In this document: positions 9,910 to 18,342 of the stretch, piece by piece
How positions within the stretch are numbered: the first letter of the stretch is position 1
How the letters are laid out: the number at the start of each line of letters is the position of its first letter
From: Methylorubrum populi
GTDB taxonomy: Bacteria; Pseudomonadota; Alphaproteobacteria; Rhizobiales; Beijerinckiaceae
Assembly: GCF_002355515.1 (NCBI RefSeq)
Contig: NZ_AP014809.1
Location: forward strand, 4,922,501 to 4,986,500
Length of the DNA: 64,000 bases
Direction of reading: 5' to 3'
The notes under the pieces: model-generated
Told to the model about the DNA's origin: nothing
What the model saw: the letters and a program-made list of their open reading frames with translations, nothing else
Database searches by the model: none
Translations under genes and position numbers: made by a program

Positions 9910-11289
9910 TCAAACGGGCTCCCGCGAAAGGCGCCCGCCCCCCGGCGCGGCATCGACGGACGGGTCCGTGCCCGACCGGCTGAGTAGAGCCGCGACCAGC
10001 GCCGCCCCCGCCGTGAGCCCCAGCCAGAGCCCGGACGAGTTCGCTTTGGTCGCATCGAACAGCGCCGGAAGCTGCACGAGGTAGAGCGGACCGAGCAGCG
10101 TCCCGAGCCCGCCCGCGAGGACGAACAATCCGGCCGCGGCGGCATTGCGCTCGGGCGGCGCGGCCCGCAGCAGGGCGAGGACGTTGCCGACGACGAACAG
10201 GCCGCGGCCGATTCCGAAGGCGAGGAGGCCAAGGGCCAGGATCGGCCATGCGCGCGCCGTCTCGCCGCCCTCCGGGGGCACCACGGCGAGGGCGGCGAGG
10301 CCGGCCGCCGCGAGCCCCATCCCGATCCGGGGGAGACGCGGCGCGCCGGACCGGCCGGCGGTGAAGCCCGCCCCGGCGCTGAGGGCCGCAAGCCCCAGGA
10401 AGACGATGCCGACGCTGTCCTGCAACAGGCCGTCGAGCGCGTTGAGAGGGGGCATGAGCGCCGTGTCCGCCGCGGTGAGGGCGCCGTTGCCCACGAGCGC
10501 CGCGGCGAGCGGCCAAGCGAATCCCGGTCGCGGGAGAAGGTCGAGCGGCAGCAGCGGCGCCGGCCGCCGCCATTGCTGCCAGATCCACAGCCCCAACCCC
10601 ATCAGGCCGAGATTGAGCACGAGCAGCGCCATCACGGGCCGGATCGCCGCGAGCACGGCCGCGGCCAGGAGCAGCCCAAAGCAAAGCACCGAGAGGACGG
10701 CGCCGAGCCCGTCGAAGCGCGGCCGCGGGGCGTCGTCCTTCGGCAGGGCAAGGAGACCGAGGAACAGGCTCGGCCCCGCCAGGAGAAGGGTGGGGACGAG
10801 GATGCCGAGGCTTCCGAACCGCGGCAGCGCGAACCCAGCCGACATCTGAAGCACCAGCAGCGCCAGCAGGGCGGCCACCTCCCCCAGTCCGAGGCCGAGC
10901 CCGAGACGCGCCTCGCCGAAGAGGCGGCGCAGCAGGCTCCATCCCGCGCAGACGAGAAGCGCCGTGGCGATGCCTTGAGCCAGGCGCAGACCGAGCAGCG
11001 GCACGAGGTCGAGCGGCAGCGCCGCGGTGGGGACGAGCCCCGTGAGGGCGAGGAGCGCGGCGAGGAAGCCGTGCCGCGGTCCGAGGCGCGCGGCCAGCGC
11101 CGCCATCGGCAGTGCGCCCAGGATCAGCCCGTGGGTGTGCGCCGACTGGATCACCGCGGCCGTGGAGACCGGGTACGCCCCCTGCTGCATCACCCACGGC
11201 ATCAGGAACGCCATCCCCGTGGTCGGCAGCACCGTCACTCCGAAACCCGTCAGGACGGCGATGATGGCGAGGACGCGGCGCTCCGGCAT
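9910..11289 (-). CDS. MFS transporter, DHA2-like
   Basis: A 459-residue inner-membrane transporter with about 14 hydrophobic segments spread along the whole chain, the count seen in the DHA2 (14-spanner) drug:proton antiporter group. Sequence features include ILGALPMAALAARLGPRHG between segments 2 and 3 and LLGLRLAQGIATALLVCAGW around segment 4. The central loop is short and basic (PKDDAPRPRFDG). The classical MFS motif A is poorly conserved, so substrate and even direction are uncertain. ATG 11289 is followed directly by a membrane segment. No regulator adjoins it. It converges with the ABC-F gene and is divergent from the hydrolase gene. Confidence 0.82.
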   Translation of the reverse strand: MPERRVLAIIAVLTGFGVTVLPTTGMAFLMPWVMQQGAYPVSTAAVIQSAHTHGLILGALPMAALAARLGPRHGFLAALLALTGLVPTAALPLDLVPLLGLRLAQGIATALLVCAGWSLLRRLFGEARLGLGLGLGEVAALLALLVLQMSAGFALPRFGSLGILVPTLLLAGPSLFLGLLALPKDDAPRPRFDGLGAVLSVLCFGLLLAAAVLAAIRPVMALLVLNLGLMGLGLWIWQQWRRPAPLLPLDLLPRPGFAWPLAAALVGNGALTAADTALMPPLNALDGLLQDSVGIVFLGLAALSAGAGFTAGRSGAPRLPRIGMGLAAAGLAALAVVPPEGGETARAWPILALGLLAFGIGRGLFVVGNVLALLRAAPPERNAAAAGLFVLAGGLGTLLGPLYLVQLPALFDATKANSSGLWLGLTAGAALVAALLSRSGTDPSVDAAPGGGRLSREPV

Positions 11290-11424
11290 CTGGTTCCTTC
11301 CCCCCTTCGTTCGCCTGCAAGCTTAACGGGAAGCCGCCGCGGCGTGAACCGTGGGTGGCAGGCTATCGGAGCAACGCCGGCCCCCGCCCCGCGTTGTCCG
11401 CTGCGAGGCCGGAACGGAGGAACC

Positions 11425-12453
11425 ATGCGCGGCACGAGCCATCCCGTGACACGAAAGAGCGGCAAGGCCCTCGCTCTGCTGCCGCTCGCGGCGGCCGGCG
11501 CCTGGATCGCCTGGAGCCATCTTGGGCTGAACCGGGCCGGCCCCCTGCCTCCGGCCCTGCCGGGGCGGCGCACCACCCTGCGCACGCGCTCCGGCCGGGT
11601 GAACCTCTACGCCGCTGACGCGCAGGGCGGCCGGCCCCTGCTGCTGATCCATTCGATCAACGCCGCCGCCAACGCCTACGAGGTGAAGCCGCTCTACGAG
11701 CATTACCGGGGCAGACGGCCGGTCTACGCGCTCGAATTGCCGGGCTTCGGCTTCTCCGAGCGGGCGGACCGGATCTACACGCCCCGCCTGATGACCGACG
11801 CGATCCTCGACGCGGCGGCCGAGATCGCCGGCCGTCACGGCGGCGCGGCGCTCGACGCCATCGCGCTCTCACTGCCCTGCGCCTATCTCGCCCGCGCCGC
11901 CCTGGAGCGGCCGGACCTGTTCTCGACGCTCGGCCTCATCAGCCCGACCGGCTTCGACGCCCGCCTCTCCGGCCGCGGACCGAAGGACGCCAACCGCGGC
12001 AAGCCGCTGGCCCGTGGGCTCGCCGCCTTCCCGCTCTGGGGCCGCCCGCTCTTCGACGCCCTGGTGAGCCGCCCGAGCATGCGCTTCTTCCTGGAAAAGA
12101 CCTGGGGCAGCCGCGACATCGACGAGGGCCTGTTCGCCTATGACCAGCTCTCGGCCCGCCAGCCGGGGGCCGAGCACGCGCCGTTCTCGTTCCTCTCCGG
12201 CTACCTGTTCCCCGACGACACGATGCGGGTCTACGAGGCTTTGCGCCTGCCCGTCTTCATGGTCCACGGGGCGCGCGGCGATTTCGTCGATTACCGCCAT
12301 GTCGGCGCGGTGGCGGGGCGCCCGAACTGGACGATCTTGCGGCTGCCCACCGGCGCCTTTCCGCATTTCGAGGACCGGGCGGCGGTGACAGGCGCCTACG
12401 ACGCCTTCCTCGCCGCCCATCCCGAGGCGCGGGATCATACCAAATCCGTTTGA
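11425..12453 (+). CDS. Alpha/beta hydrolase, membrane-anchored or exported
   Basis: A 342-residue alpha/beta-fold hydrolase. A basic N-terminus is followed by a hydrophobic segment (ALALLPLAAAGAWIAW, about 14-29), which could be a signal anchor. The core has PLLLIHSINAAANAYE (oxyanion region) and LELPGFGFSERADR. The nucleophile elbow reads AIALSLPC, replacing the usual G-x-S-x-G. A likely acid and His follow in HGARGDFVD and GAFPHFED. The Ser-Asp-His triad thus appears complete although the elbow is unusual. ATG 11425 follows GGAGGAACC. The frame remains open for 850 bases upstream, but that stretch is antisense to the MFS gene and is not coding. Substrate is unknown. Confidence 0.85.
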   Translation: MRGTSHPVTRKSGKALALLPLAAAGAWIAWSHLGLNRAGPLPPALPGRRTTLRTRSGRVNLYAADAQGGRPLLLIHSINAAANAYEVKPLYEHYRGRRPVYALELPGFGFSERADRIYTPRLMTDAILDAAAEIAGRHGGAALDAIALSLPCAYLARAALERPDLFSTLGLISPTGFDARLSGRGPKDANRGKPLARGLAAFPLWGRPLFDALVSRPSMRFFLEKTWGSRDIDEGLFAYDQLSARQPGAEHAPFSFLSGYLFPDDTMRVYEALRLPVFMVHGARGDFVDYRHVGAVAGRPNWTILRLPTGAFPHFEDRAAVTGAYDAFLAAHPEARDHTKSV

Positions 12454-12476
12454 TCCCTTCGGGATGGTGGATTTGG
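12440..12476. terminator. Hairpin overlapping the hydrolase stop codon
   Basis: CCAAATCC (12440-12447) pairs with GGATTTGG (12469-12476), and ATCCC/GGGAT pairs inside. The stop codon of the hydrolase gene lies within it. Together with the hairpin at 12504-12543 it separates two convergent genes. Confidence 0.5.
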
Positions 12477-12503
12477 ACGTCGCTCAGGCGCCGCGCGGGC
12501 TTG

Positions 12504-12543
12504 CTGATACGGTCTTCGCTTTGATCAAGCGAAACCGTATCAG
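12504..12543. repeat. Long perfect-stem palindrome, terminator or dispersed repeat
   Basis: CTGATACGGT pairs with ACCGTATCAG, and TTCGCTT with AAGCGAA, around a TGATC loop. Only one base is bulged in 17 pairs. The palindrome includes the stop codon of the RibD-like gene at 12542. Its moderate AT content differs from the surrounding GC-rich hairpins, which hints at a mobile palindromic unit; its copy number is unknown from this window. Confidence 0.6.
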
Positions 12544-13256
12544 CCGACCGATTCGATCCGGTAGCGCAGCCAGACCGTGCCATCGTCGAACGGCTCGCAG
12601 GCGGTACGGGTGAGGCGGCGGCGCGAACCCATGGACGCGTCCTCGCCGCCCTCGAAGTCGAACAGGGCCGGCGTGCCGATCACGCCGTCGACGGCCGGCG
12701 CCAGCAGCAGGCTGAGTTCGTCCACGAGCCCGGCCTTCAGCATCGAGCCGTTGATGCGCCCGCCGCCCTCCACCAACAGCCGCTCGATGCCGAACAGGCG
12801 CTTGAGCTTGGCCAGCGCCAGGGCGAAATCGACCTCGTGCGCGCCGGCGATGATGTAGGACTGGCCGCCGGCCTTCAGGCGGCGCAGACGGTCGTCCGAG
12901 GCCTGTCCCGTGGTGAGCACGATGACGTGATCGCCCTCGATGTCGTTGCGCGCGCCCCAATCCATCGCGCCGCGGGCATCGAGCGCCACCGCGTAGCCGG
13001 GCGCGTCGGTGCGGGCGACGTGGTCTTCGCGCGACACCGGCTCGTCCGAGGGCGCGGAGGCCAGCGGCTTGGCGCTGTCGGCATAGCCCTGCATGGTGAT
13101 GCGTCCGCACATCCAGGCATCGCCCCCGAGGCGCTTATGGACCTCCTCGTAGTGCGAATCCGCGTCGATGGTGGTCCAGCGCCGGACCTTGATGCGCCCA
13201 TCGACCGAGGTGGTCATGTGGCACAGGACGTAGGGGCGCTCCGCGGTGTCGGCCAT
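12540..13256 (-). CDS. RibD C-terminal/DHFR-fold reductase
   Basis: A 238-residue protein of the RibD C-terminal (bacterial bifunctional deaminase-reductase) fold, related to dihydrofolate reductase. Recognisable parts are VLCHMTTSVDGRI near the N-terminus, WMCGRITMQGY, and LLVEGGGRINGSMLKAGLVDEL, the strand-turn that binds the NADPH phosphates. Stand-alone members reduce pyrimidine or pterin-like substrates, but the true substrate is generally unknown. There is no deaminase domain and no riboflavin gene nearby, so a riboflavin role should not be assumed. ATG 13256 gives a normal length; its ribosome site (AGGAAA) is modest. It diverges from the OsmC gene. Confidence 0.85.
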   Translation of the reverse strand: MADTAERPYVLCHMTTSVDGRIKVRRWTTIDADSHYEEVHKRLGGDAWMCGRITMQGYADSAKPLASAPSDEPVSREDHVARTDAPGYAVALDARGAMDWGARNDIEGDHVIVLTTGQASDDRLRRLKAGGQSYIIAGAHEVDFALALAKLKRLFGIERLLVEGGGRINGSMLKAGLVDELSLLLAPAVDGVIGTPALFDFEGGEDASMGSRRRLTRTACEPFDDGTVWLRYRIESVG

Positions 13257-13393
13257 GGCGGCGGGTTTCCTGCTGTTCGGGATCGGAGGCCGCAACTAGA
13301 CCGCCTTCGGCCGCCGGCCAGGGGCAGGGCGCGCCGCCTTTCTTGCGTAGGGCGCCGCGGATAGGCTGCGCGCCGGACACGAGGAGACCGAGC

Positions 13394-13846
13394 ATGGCGA
13401 CCTACACCGCGGATCTCCGCTGGACGCTCGCCGCCGGCGAGGACTTTGCCGCCGGGCGCTACAGCCGCGGCCACACCCTGCGCTTCGACGGCGGGGTGGA
13501 ACTCGCGGGCTCGGCCTCGCCGCACGTCGTCGGAAAGTGGGCGGTGGCGTCGGCGGTCGATCCCGAGGAGATGCTGGTGGCGGCCCTCTCCTCCTGCCAC
13601 ATGCTGAGCTTCCTCCACGTCGCGCGGCTCGCCGGCTTCGTCGCGCAGGCCTACCGCGACCATGCCGAGGGCAGCATGGCAGACATCGCCCCCGGCCGGC
13701 AGGCGGTGACGCGGGTGGTGCTGCACCCGCGCATCGAGTGGGCCGGCGCGGCGCCCGATGCGGAGCGGCTCGCCGCCCTCCACACGCAAGCGCACGAAAC
13801 CTGCTTCATCGCCAATTCCGTGCGCACGGAGGTGACGGTCGCCTGA
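13394..13846 (+). CDS. OsmC family peroxiredoxin-like protein
   Basis: A 150-residue OsmC/Ohr-fold protein. The family's two reactive cysteines appear in LSSCHMLSFLH and ETCFIANS, about 70 residues apart, consistent with thiol-dependent hydroperoxide reduction. The N-terminal strand region (TADLRWT...YSRGHTLRFDGG) and SPHVVGKWAVASAVDPEEML match the YhfA/OsmC style rather than Ohr, although separating these needs an alignment. ATG 13394 has GAGGAGA upstream. It is divergent from the RibD-like gene and followed in the same direction by the GlcG/HbpS gene after about 95 bases. A role in peroxide or general stress defence is inferred from family. Confidence 0.9.
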   Translation: MATYTADLRWTLAAGEDFAAGRYSRGHTLRFDGGVELAGSASPHVVGKWAVASAVDPEEMLVAALSSCHMLSFLHVARLAGFVAQAYRDHAEGSMADIAPGRQAVTRVVLHPRIEWAGAAPDAERLAALHTQAHETCFIANSVRTEVTVA

Positions 13847-13940
13847 GGGCGGCGCTTGCCCGCGCTTCGAGCCGCGCTTGGCGAAACCGCCTCCGCCGGT
13901 GCATGTCCTCGGGACGACCTGCCCCTTCGAGGACATCCGG

Positions 13941-14378
13941 ATGACCGACCTGACGCTCGCCGCCGCCCAGACCCTCGTGGCGACCGCCCTGAAGACCGCG
14001 CGCGAACGCAACCTGAAGCCGCTGGCGGTGGTGGTCTACGACGCCCGCGGCGCTCTCAAATGCCTCGCGGCCGAGGACGGCACCTCCCTGCGCCGGGCCG
14101 AGATCGCCCGCGGCAAGGCCAACGGCGCGCTGGCGCTCGGCCTCGGCTCGCGGGCGATTGCCAAGCGCGCCGAGGAGCAGCCGCATTTCGTGGCCGCCGT
14201 GAGCCACCTCGTCGGCCCGGACGCGCTGGTGCCGGTGCCCGGCGGCGTGCTGATCCGCGATGCCGGCGGCCGTCTGCTCGGCGCGGTTGGCGTTTCCGGC
14301 GATACCTCCGACAACGACGAGATCTGCGCGCTCGCCGGCATCGAGGCGGCGGGCTTGAAGGGAGATACGGGGGCGTGA
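13941..14378 (+). CDS. GlcG/HbpS family heme-binding-like protein
   Basis: A 145-residue protein of the GlcG/HbpS (DUF336) family. It shows the typical opening LTLAAAQTLVATALKTARERNLKPLA, then VVVYDARGALKCLAAEDG, the helix with GKANGALALGLGSR, and PGGVLIRDAGG...LLGAVGVSGDTSDNDE. Members include HbpS, which binds heme and senses redox stress, and GlcG of the glycolate locus, whose role is unclear. There is no signal peptide from the chosen ATG, so a cytoplasmic location is expected; an earlier in-frame ATG lacks support. No glycolate oxidase genes adjoin it. Family assignment is strong, function weak. Confidence 0.87.
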   Translation: MTDLTLAAAQTLVATALKTARERNLKPLAVVVYDARGALKCLAAEDGTSLRRAEIARGKANGALALGLGSRAIAKRAEEQPHFVAAVSHLVGPDALVPVPGGVLIRDAGGRLLGAVGVSGDTSDNDEICALAGIEAAGLKGDTGA

Positions 14379-14418
14379 GCGCCTGACGGCCGTGGTCGGC
14401 GACGCGCACCGCCTGACT

Positions 14419-14503
14419 CCTCTCCCCGATCAAAGTCGGGCTCGCCCGACTTTGGCGACGGCTGATCTGATCCCGGACAAGCCCGGGATCAGGCGGGGAG
14501 AGG
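14419..14503. repeat. Nested palindromic repeat unit
   Basis: CCTCTCCCC (14419-14427) and GGGGAGAGG (14495-14503) form an outer stem enclosing two further hairpins. These are AAAGTCGGG/CCCGACTTT (14432-14453) and CTGATCCCGG/CCGGGATCAG (14467-14492). The design is a three-way, cloverleaf-like palindrome. It occupies the gap after the GlcG-like gene, and its outer arms recur at 24162, 54508 and 63374. Confidence 0.72.
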
Positions 14504-14555
14504 CCCGCAGGCTCCTTGTCGTGCCTGCGGGAAGCGCAGGCGAAGCTGGAGCAAG

Positions 14556-14675
14556 GGTGAGGGGGTATGTCCGGATGAGACTCCTCCGTAGCCGCCCCCT
14601 CACCTTCGGCTGCCGCCTCGCTGCGCTCCCCGACAAGGGGGAGACGCGGCCCTCTCCCCGCAAGCGGGGCGAGGG
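14556..14675. repeat. Further palindromes before the peptide transporter
   Basis: GGTGAGGGGG (14556-14565) pairs with CCCCCTCACC (14595-14604). A second hairpin, CCCTC-CCCCG/CGGGG-GAGGG, spans 14650-14675 with one mismatch and a CAAG loop. With the unit at 14419 they fill almost all of the 330-base gap 14379-14708; no gene was seen there. Because they directly precede the binding-protein gene they may also lie in its leader. Confidence 0.6.
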
Positions 14676-14708
14676 GAATGAAGCGGCACCCCGCAGGCGG
14701 TCCGTTCC

Positions 14709-16307
14709 ATGACCCTCCCCCGCCGCACCGTCCTTCGCAGCGGCGCGGCGCTCGCCGCCGGGCTCGCCCTCCCCGCGCCCGCGCGGGCGGCCGCCCCCGT
14801 CTATCGCCGCGGCAACGACGCCGATCCGGAAACGCTCGATCCGCACAAGACCTCGACGGTGGCCGAGGCGCACATCCTGCGCGACCTGTTCGAGGGACTG
14901 CTGACCTACGACAACCGCGGCACCATCATCCCCGGCATGGCCGAGGGCTGGACCGTCTCCGACGACCGCCTCACCTACCGCTTCCATCTCCGCCCCGACG
15001 GGCGCTGGTCGAACGGCGATGCGGTGAGCGCCGACGACTTCCTGTTCTCGCTGCGCCGCATCCTCGATCCGAAGACGGCGGCGAAATACGCCGAGGTGCT
15101 GTTCCCGATCCGCGGGGCGGCGGCCGTCAATGCGGGCGAGCAGCCGCCGGAGACCCTGGCGGTGGCGGCTCCCGATGCCCGGACGCTGGAGATCGGGCTG
15201 TCCGAGCCGGTGCCCTACCTCCTCGAACTCCTCACCCACCAGACCTCGCTGCCGGTCCACCGCCCCTCGCTGGAGCGCTGGGGCGACGCCTTCGCGCGGC
15301 CCGGCAACCTCGTCTCGAACGGCCCCTACGCCCTGGTCGATTGGGTGCCGAACGACCGCATCACCCTGACGAAGAACCCGCATTACCGCGACGCCGCCGC
15401 GATCCCGATCGAGCGGGTCGACGTCATCCCGACCCCCGACCTCGCCGCGGCGGTGCGGCGCTACGCGGGCGGTGAGATCGATTCGCTGTCCGACCTGCCC
15501 GCCGACCAGATCGCCTCGCTGAAACAGCGCTTCGGCACCCAGGTGCAGCTCGGGCCGGGGCTCGGCCTGCTCGCCATCGCCTTCAACCTGCGAAAAAAAC
15601 CCTTCGACGATGTCCGGGTCCGCCGCGCCCTCTCGCTCGCCATCGACCGGGAATTCCTGGCCGAGATCGTGTGGGGGCAGACCATGGCCCCGGCCTATTC
15701 CTTCTGCCCGCCGGGCCTCGACAACGCTTTGCCGCCCCCGCTCCTGCCGGGGCGCGAGGACGGGCCGATCGACCGCGAGGAGGAGGCTTTGCGGCTGCTG
15801 GCGCAGGCCGGCTACGGGCCGGGCAATCCCCTGAGAATCGAGTACCGCTTCAACGTCACCGACAACAATCGCAACACGGCGATCGCGCTGGCCGATGCCT
15901 GGCGCGGCATCGGCGTCGAGACCCGCTTCGTCTCCACCGACGCCAAGACCCACTTCGCCTATCTGCGCGACGGCGGCCCCTTCGACCTCGCCCGGATGTC
16001 CTGGGTCGCCGACTATTCCGATCCGCAGAATTTTCTGTTTCTGCTGCGCACCGGCAATGACGGGTTCAATGCTGGGCGCTGGTCGAACCCGGCCTTCGAC
16101 GGGCTGCTGACGCGGGCGGCGCAGGAGCGCGACGTGCAGGCCCGCGCGCGGATGCTGTTCGACGCGGAAACCATTGTGCTCGACGAGCTGCCCTGGCTGC
16201 CGCTGCTGCATTACCGGTCGAAGGCGCTGGTCTCGCCGCGGCTGCACGGGATGCACCCGAACATCCGCAACGTCGCCCCCACCCGCTATCTCTGGCTCGA
16301 TCCGTGA
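14709..16307 (+). CDS. ABC importer substrate-binding protein, OppA/DppA type
   Basis: A 532-residue periplasmic binding protein of the peptide/opine/nickel family (SBP_bac_5). The N-terminus has a twin-arginine-like signal (PRRTVLRSGAALAAGLALPAPARA). The mature protein opens with RGNDADPETLDPHKT and contains GMAEGWTVSDDRLTYRFHLRPDGRWSNG in two adjoining blocks. Later blocks are VSNGPYALVDWVPND and FDDVRVRRALSLAIDRE. Length and domain order match OppA, which captures oligopeptides. The ATG overlaps palindromic repeats and its ribosome site is weak. Its stop overlaps the start of the first permease gene (16304), so the three genes form one operon. Confidence 0.92.
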   Translation: MTLPRRTVLRSGAALAAGLALPAPARAAAPVYRRGNDADPETLDPHKTSTVAEAHILRDLFEGLLTYDNRGTIIPGMAEGWTVSDDRLTYRFHLRPDGRWSNGDAVSADDFLFSLRRILDPKTAAKYAEVLFPIRGAAAVNAGEQPPETLAVAAPDARTLEIGLSEPVPYLLELLTHQTSLPVHRPSLERWGDAFARPGNLVSNGPYALVDWVPNDRITLTKNPHYRDAAAIPIERVDVIPTPDLAAAVRRYAGGEIDSLSDLPADQIASLKQRFGTQVQLGPGLGLLAIAFNLRKKPFDDVRVRRALSLAIDREFLAEIVWGQTMAPAYSFCPPGLDNALPPPLLPGREDGPIDREEEALRLLAQAGYGPGNPLRIEYRFNVTDNNRNTAIALADAWRGIGVETRFVSTDAKTHFAYLRDGGPFDLARMSWVADYSDPQNFLFLLRTGNDGFNAGRWSNPAFDGLLTRAAQERDVQARARMLFDAETIVLDELPWLPLLHYRSKALVSPRLHGMHPNIRNVAPTRYLWLDP

Positions 16308-17227
16308 TCGCCCTCATCCTGCGCCGGATCGCCCAGAGCCTGCCGACCCTGTTCCTCGTGGTGGCGGGCAGCTTCTTCCTGATCCGGCTGGCGCCGGGCG
16401 GCCCGTTCGATCTGGAGCGGCCGCTGCCGCCGGCGGCGATGGAGAACCTGCGCCGGGTCTACGGCCTCGATCAGCCGCTGATCGTGCAGTTCGGGCGCTA
16501 CCTCCTGAGCCTGCTGCGGGGCGATCTCGGCCCCTCCTTCACGTTTCGCGACCTCACCGTCACCGACCTGTTCGCCCGCGGCCTGCCGGTCTCGCTGACG
16601 CTCGGCAGCCTCGCGCTCGCGCTCGCGCTGGCCCTCGGCTTGGCGGTCGGGAGCCTCGCCGCGTTCGACCGCGGCGGAACCGCCGACCGGCTGGTGGGGC
16701 TCGCCGCCTCCCTCGGGCTCGCGGTGCCGAACTTCGTCACCGCGCCCCTGTTCCAGATCGTGTTCGGCCTCGGGCTCGCCTGGCTCCCCGTCGGCGGCTG
16801 GGCCGACGGGAATCCGAGAAACCTCGTCCTGCCGGTCCTCACGCTCGCCCTGCCCCATGCGGCGGGCATCGCCCGCCTCACCCGCGCCTCGCTGGCTGAG
16901 GTGCTGATCCAGCCGCATATCCGAACCCAGCGCGCCATGGGGCTGTCGCGGGCCCGTATCGCCCGGCACGCGCTGCGCGGGGCGCTGCTCCCCGTCGTCG
17001 CGACGTTGGGGCCGCTGGCGGCGGCGCTGATGACCGGCTCCGTGGTGGTCGAGACCATCTTCGGCCTGCCCGGGATCGGGCGCTACTTCGTCGAGGGGGC
17101 GCTCAACCGCGACTACACCCTGGTGATGGGCACGGTGGTGCTGGTGGCCGTGCTGGTGATCGTCTTCAACCTGATCGCCGACCTGATCGCCGCCGCCCTC
17201 GATCCGCGCCTGAGGCTCTCGGCATGA
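16304..17227 (+). CDS. ABC transporter permease, OppB type
   Basis: A 307-residue inner-membrane permease with six predicted membrane segments. It starts with the usual OppB helix (LILRRIAQSLPTLFLVVAGS). Diagnostic blocks are LAPGGPFDLERPLPP, YGLDQPLIVQFGRYL and the EAA-loop region RTQRAMGLSRARIARHALRGA, which docks on the ATPase. FGLPGIGRYFVEGALNRDY lies near the end. It overlaps the binding-protein gene by four bases and the next permease gene by four bases, which suggests coupled translation. It forms half of the membrane channel. Confidence 0.92.
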   Translation: MIALILRRIAQSLPTLFLVVAGSFFLIRLAPGGPFDLERPLPPAAMENLRRVYGLDQPLIVQFGRYLLSLLRGDLGPSFTFRDLTVTDLFARGLPVSLTLGSLALALALALGLAVGSLAAFDRGGTADRLVGLAASLGLAVPNFVTAPLFQIVFGLGLAWLPVGGWADGNPRNLVLPVLTLALPHAAGIARLTRASLAEVLIQPHIRTQRAMGLSRARIARHALRGALLPVVATLGPLAAALMTGSVVVETIFGLPGIGRYFVEGALNRDYTLVMGTVVLVAVLVIVFNLIADLIAAALDPRLRLSA

Positions 17228-18342
17228 GCGCGGCGCTGGCTCACCTCGCCCGCCGCCTCGCCCGCGACCGGCCGGCGCTCGCGGCCCTGGCGAGCCTCGT
17301 GCTGATCGTGCTGGCCTGCCTGATCGGCCCGTTCCTCACCGGCCACCCGCCGGAGCGGATCTATCCGGATTTCGTGCGGATCCCCCCGAGCCTCGCCGCC
17401 CATCCGCAGCCCGACGCGCTGCGCCCGGCGCTTCAACGCCTCGCCTTCCGGATGCGGGTCTCGCTGGAGGATGTGGCGCAGGAGGGCGACCGGGTTCGCC
17501 TGACCCTGACGGCGCCAAAACCCATCGACGCGCGCGCCCTGCGCCTGCTGTCCCGCTCCGGCCTGTTCGGCGCGGCGACCGTGCTGGAGCGGTCGGCGGA
17601 TGGCCGCCGGCTCGTGGCCGAGGCGCCGGTCCGAAGGCTGTATTTCCTCCTCGGCACCGATGCGCTGGGGCGCGACCTTCTCACCCGCTGCCTCGCGGCG
17701 GGGCGGGTCTCCCTGCTGATCGGGCTCACCGCGGCGCTCGCCGCGCTCCTCATCGGCGTCGCCTACGGCGCGGTCTCCGGCATGGCCGGGGGCGCGGTCG
17801 ATGCGCTGATGATGCGCCTCCTCGACATCCTCTACGCCCTGCCCTTCGTGTTCTTCGTCATCATGCTGCTGGTGTTCTTCCGCGCCGGGCTGTGGCTGGT
17901 GCTGGTGGCGGTGGCGGCGGTCGAGTGGCTCGACATGGCCCGCATCGTCCGCACCCAGACGCTCTCCCTGAAAAGCCGCGACTTCGTCCGTGCCGCCTAT
18001 GCCCTGGGGCTCTCGACGGAGTCGGTCATCGCCCGCCACATCGTGCCCAACACGCTCGGGCCGATCATCGCGGCGGCGACCCTGCTGGTGCCGCGGGTGA
18101 TCCTGCTGGAGAGCTTCCTGTCCTTCCTCGGCCTCGGCGTGCAGGAGCCGGCAACCTCCTGGGGCGTGCTGATCGCGGAAGGGTCGCGGGCGCTCGAATC
18201 CGCGCCCTGGATGCTCGCGGCACCGGCAGGTTTCCTCGTCGTCACCCTGATGGCCTTGAACCGGCTCGGCGACGGCCTCGGCGAGGCGCTCGATCCGCGA
18301 TATCAGCGGGACTCAGGTCCGCGGGACTCGGCCGGCAGGTAG
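17224..18342 (+). CDS. ABC transporter permease, OppC type, with enlarged periplasmic loop
   Basis: A 372-residue permease partner. The first membrane segment (about 20-40) is followed by an insertion of roughly 100 residues before FLLGTDALGRDLLTRCLAAG, the point where OppC proteins normally resume. The insertion is rich in charged residues (MRVSLEDVAQEGDRVRLTLT) and probably forms a small periplasmic domain. The EAA loop reads LKSRDFVRAAYALGLSTES, and FLSFLGLGVQEPATSWG is near the end. No OppD/OppF ATPase gene follows, so energy must come from ATPases encoded elsewhere. The 3' end overlaps the convergent small gene by 40 bases. Confidence 0.9.
   Translation: MSAALAHLARRLARDRPALAALASLVLIVLACLIGPFLTGHPPERIYPDFVRIPPSLAAHPQPDALRPALQRLAFRMRVSLEDVAQEGDRVRLTLTAPKPIDARALRLLSRSGLFGAATVLERSADGRRLVAEAPVRRLYFLLGTDALGRDLLTRCLAAGRVSLLIGLTAALAALLIGVAYGAVSGMAGGAVDALMMRLLDILYALPFVFFVIMLLVFFRAGLWLVLVAVAAVEWLDMARIVRTQTLSLKSRDFVRAAYALGLSTESVIARHIVPNTLGPIIAAATLLVPRVILLESFLSFLGLGVQEPATSWGVLIAEGSRALESAPWMLAAPAGFLVVTLMALNRLGDGLGEALDPRYQRDSGPRDSAGR

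Noticed and set aside
10573..11424. Upstream extension of the alpha/beta hydrolase frame
   Set aside because: It is antisense to the MFS transporter and low in complexity. A good ribosome site precedes ATG 11425.
14379..14708. tRNA or small RNA in the structured gap before the peptide transporter
   Set aside because: The nested stems look cloverleaf-like, but stem lengths, loops and conserved tRNA bases do not fit. Recurrence of the outer stem elsewhere indicates a repeat family.
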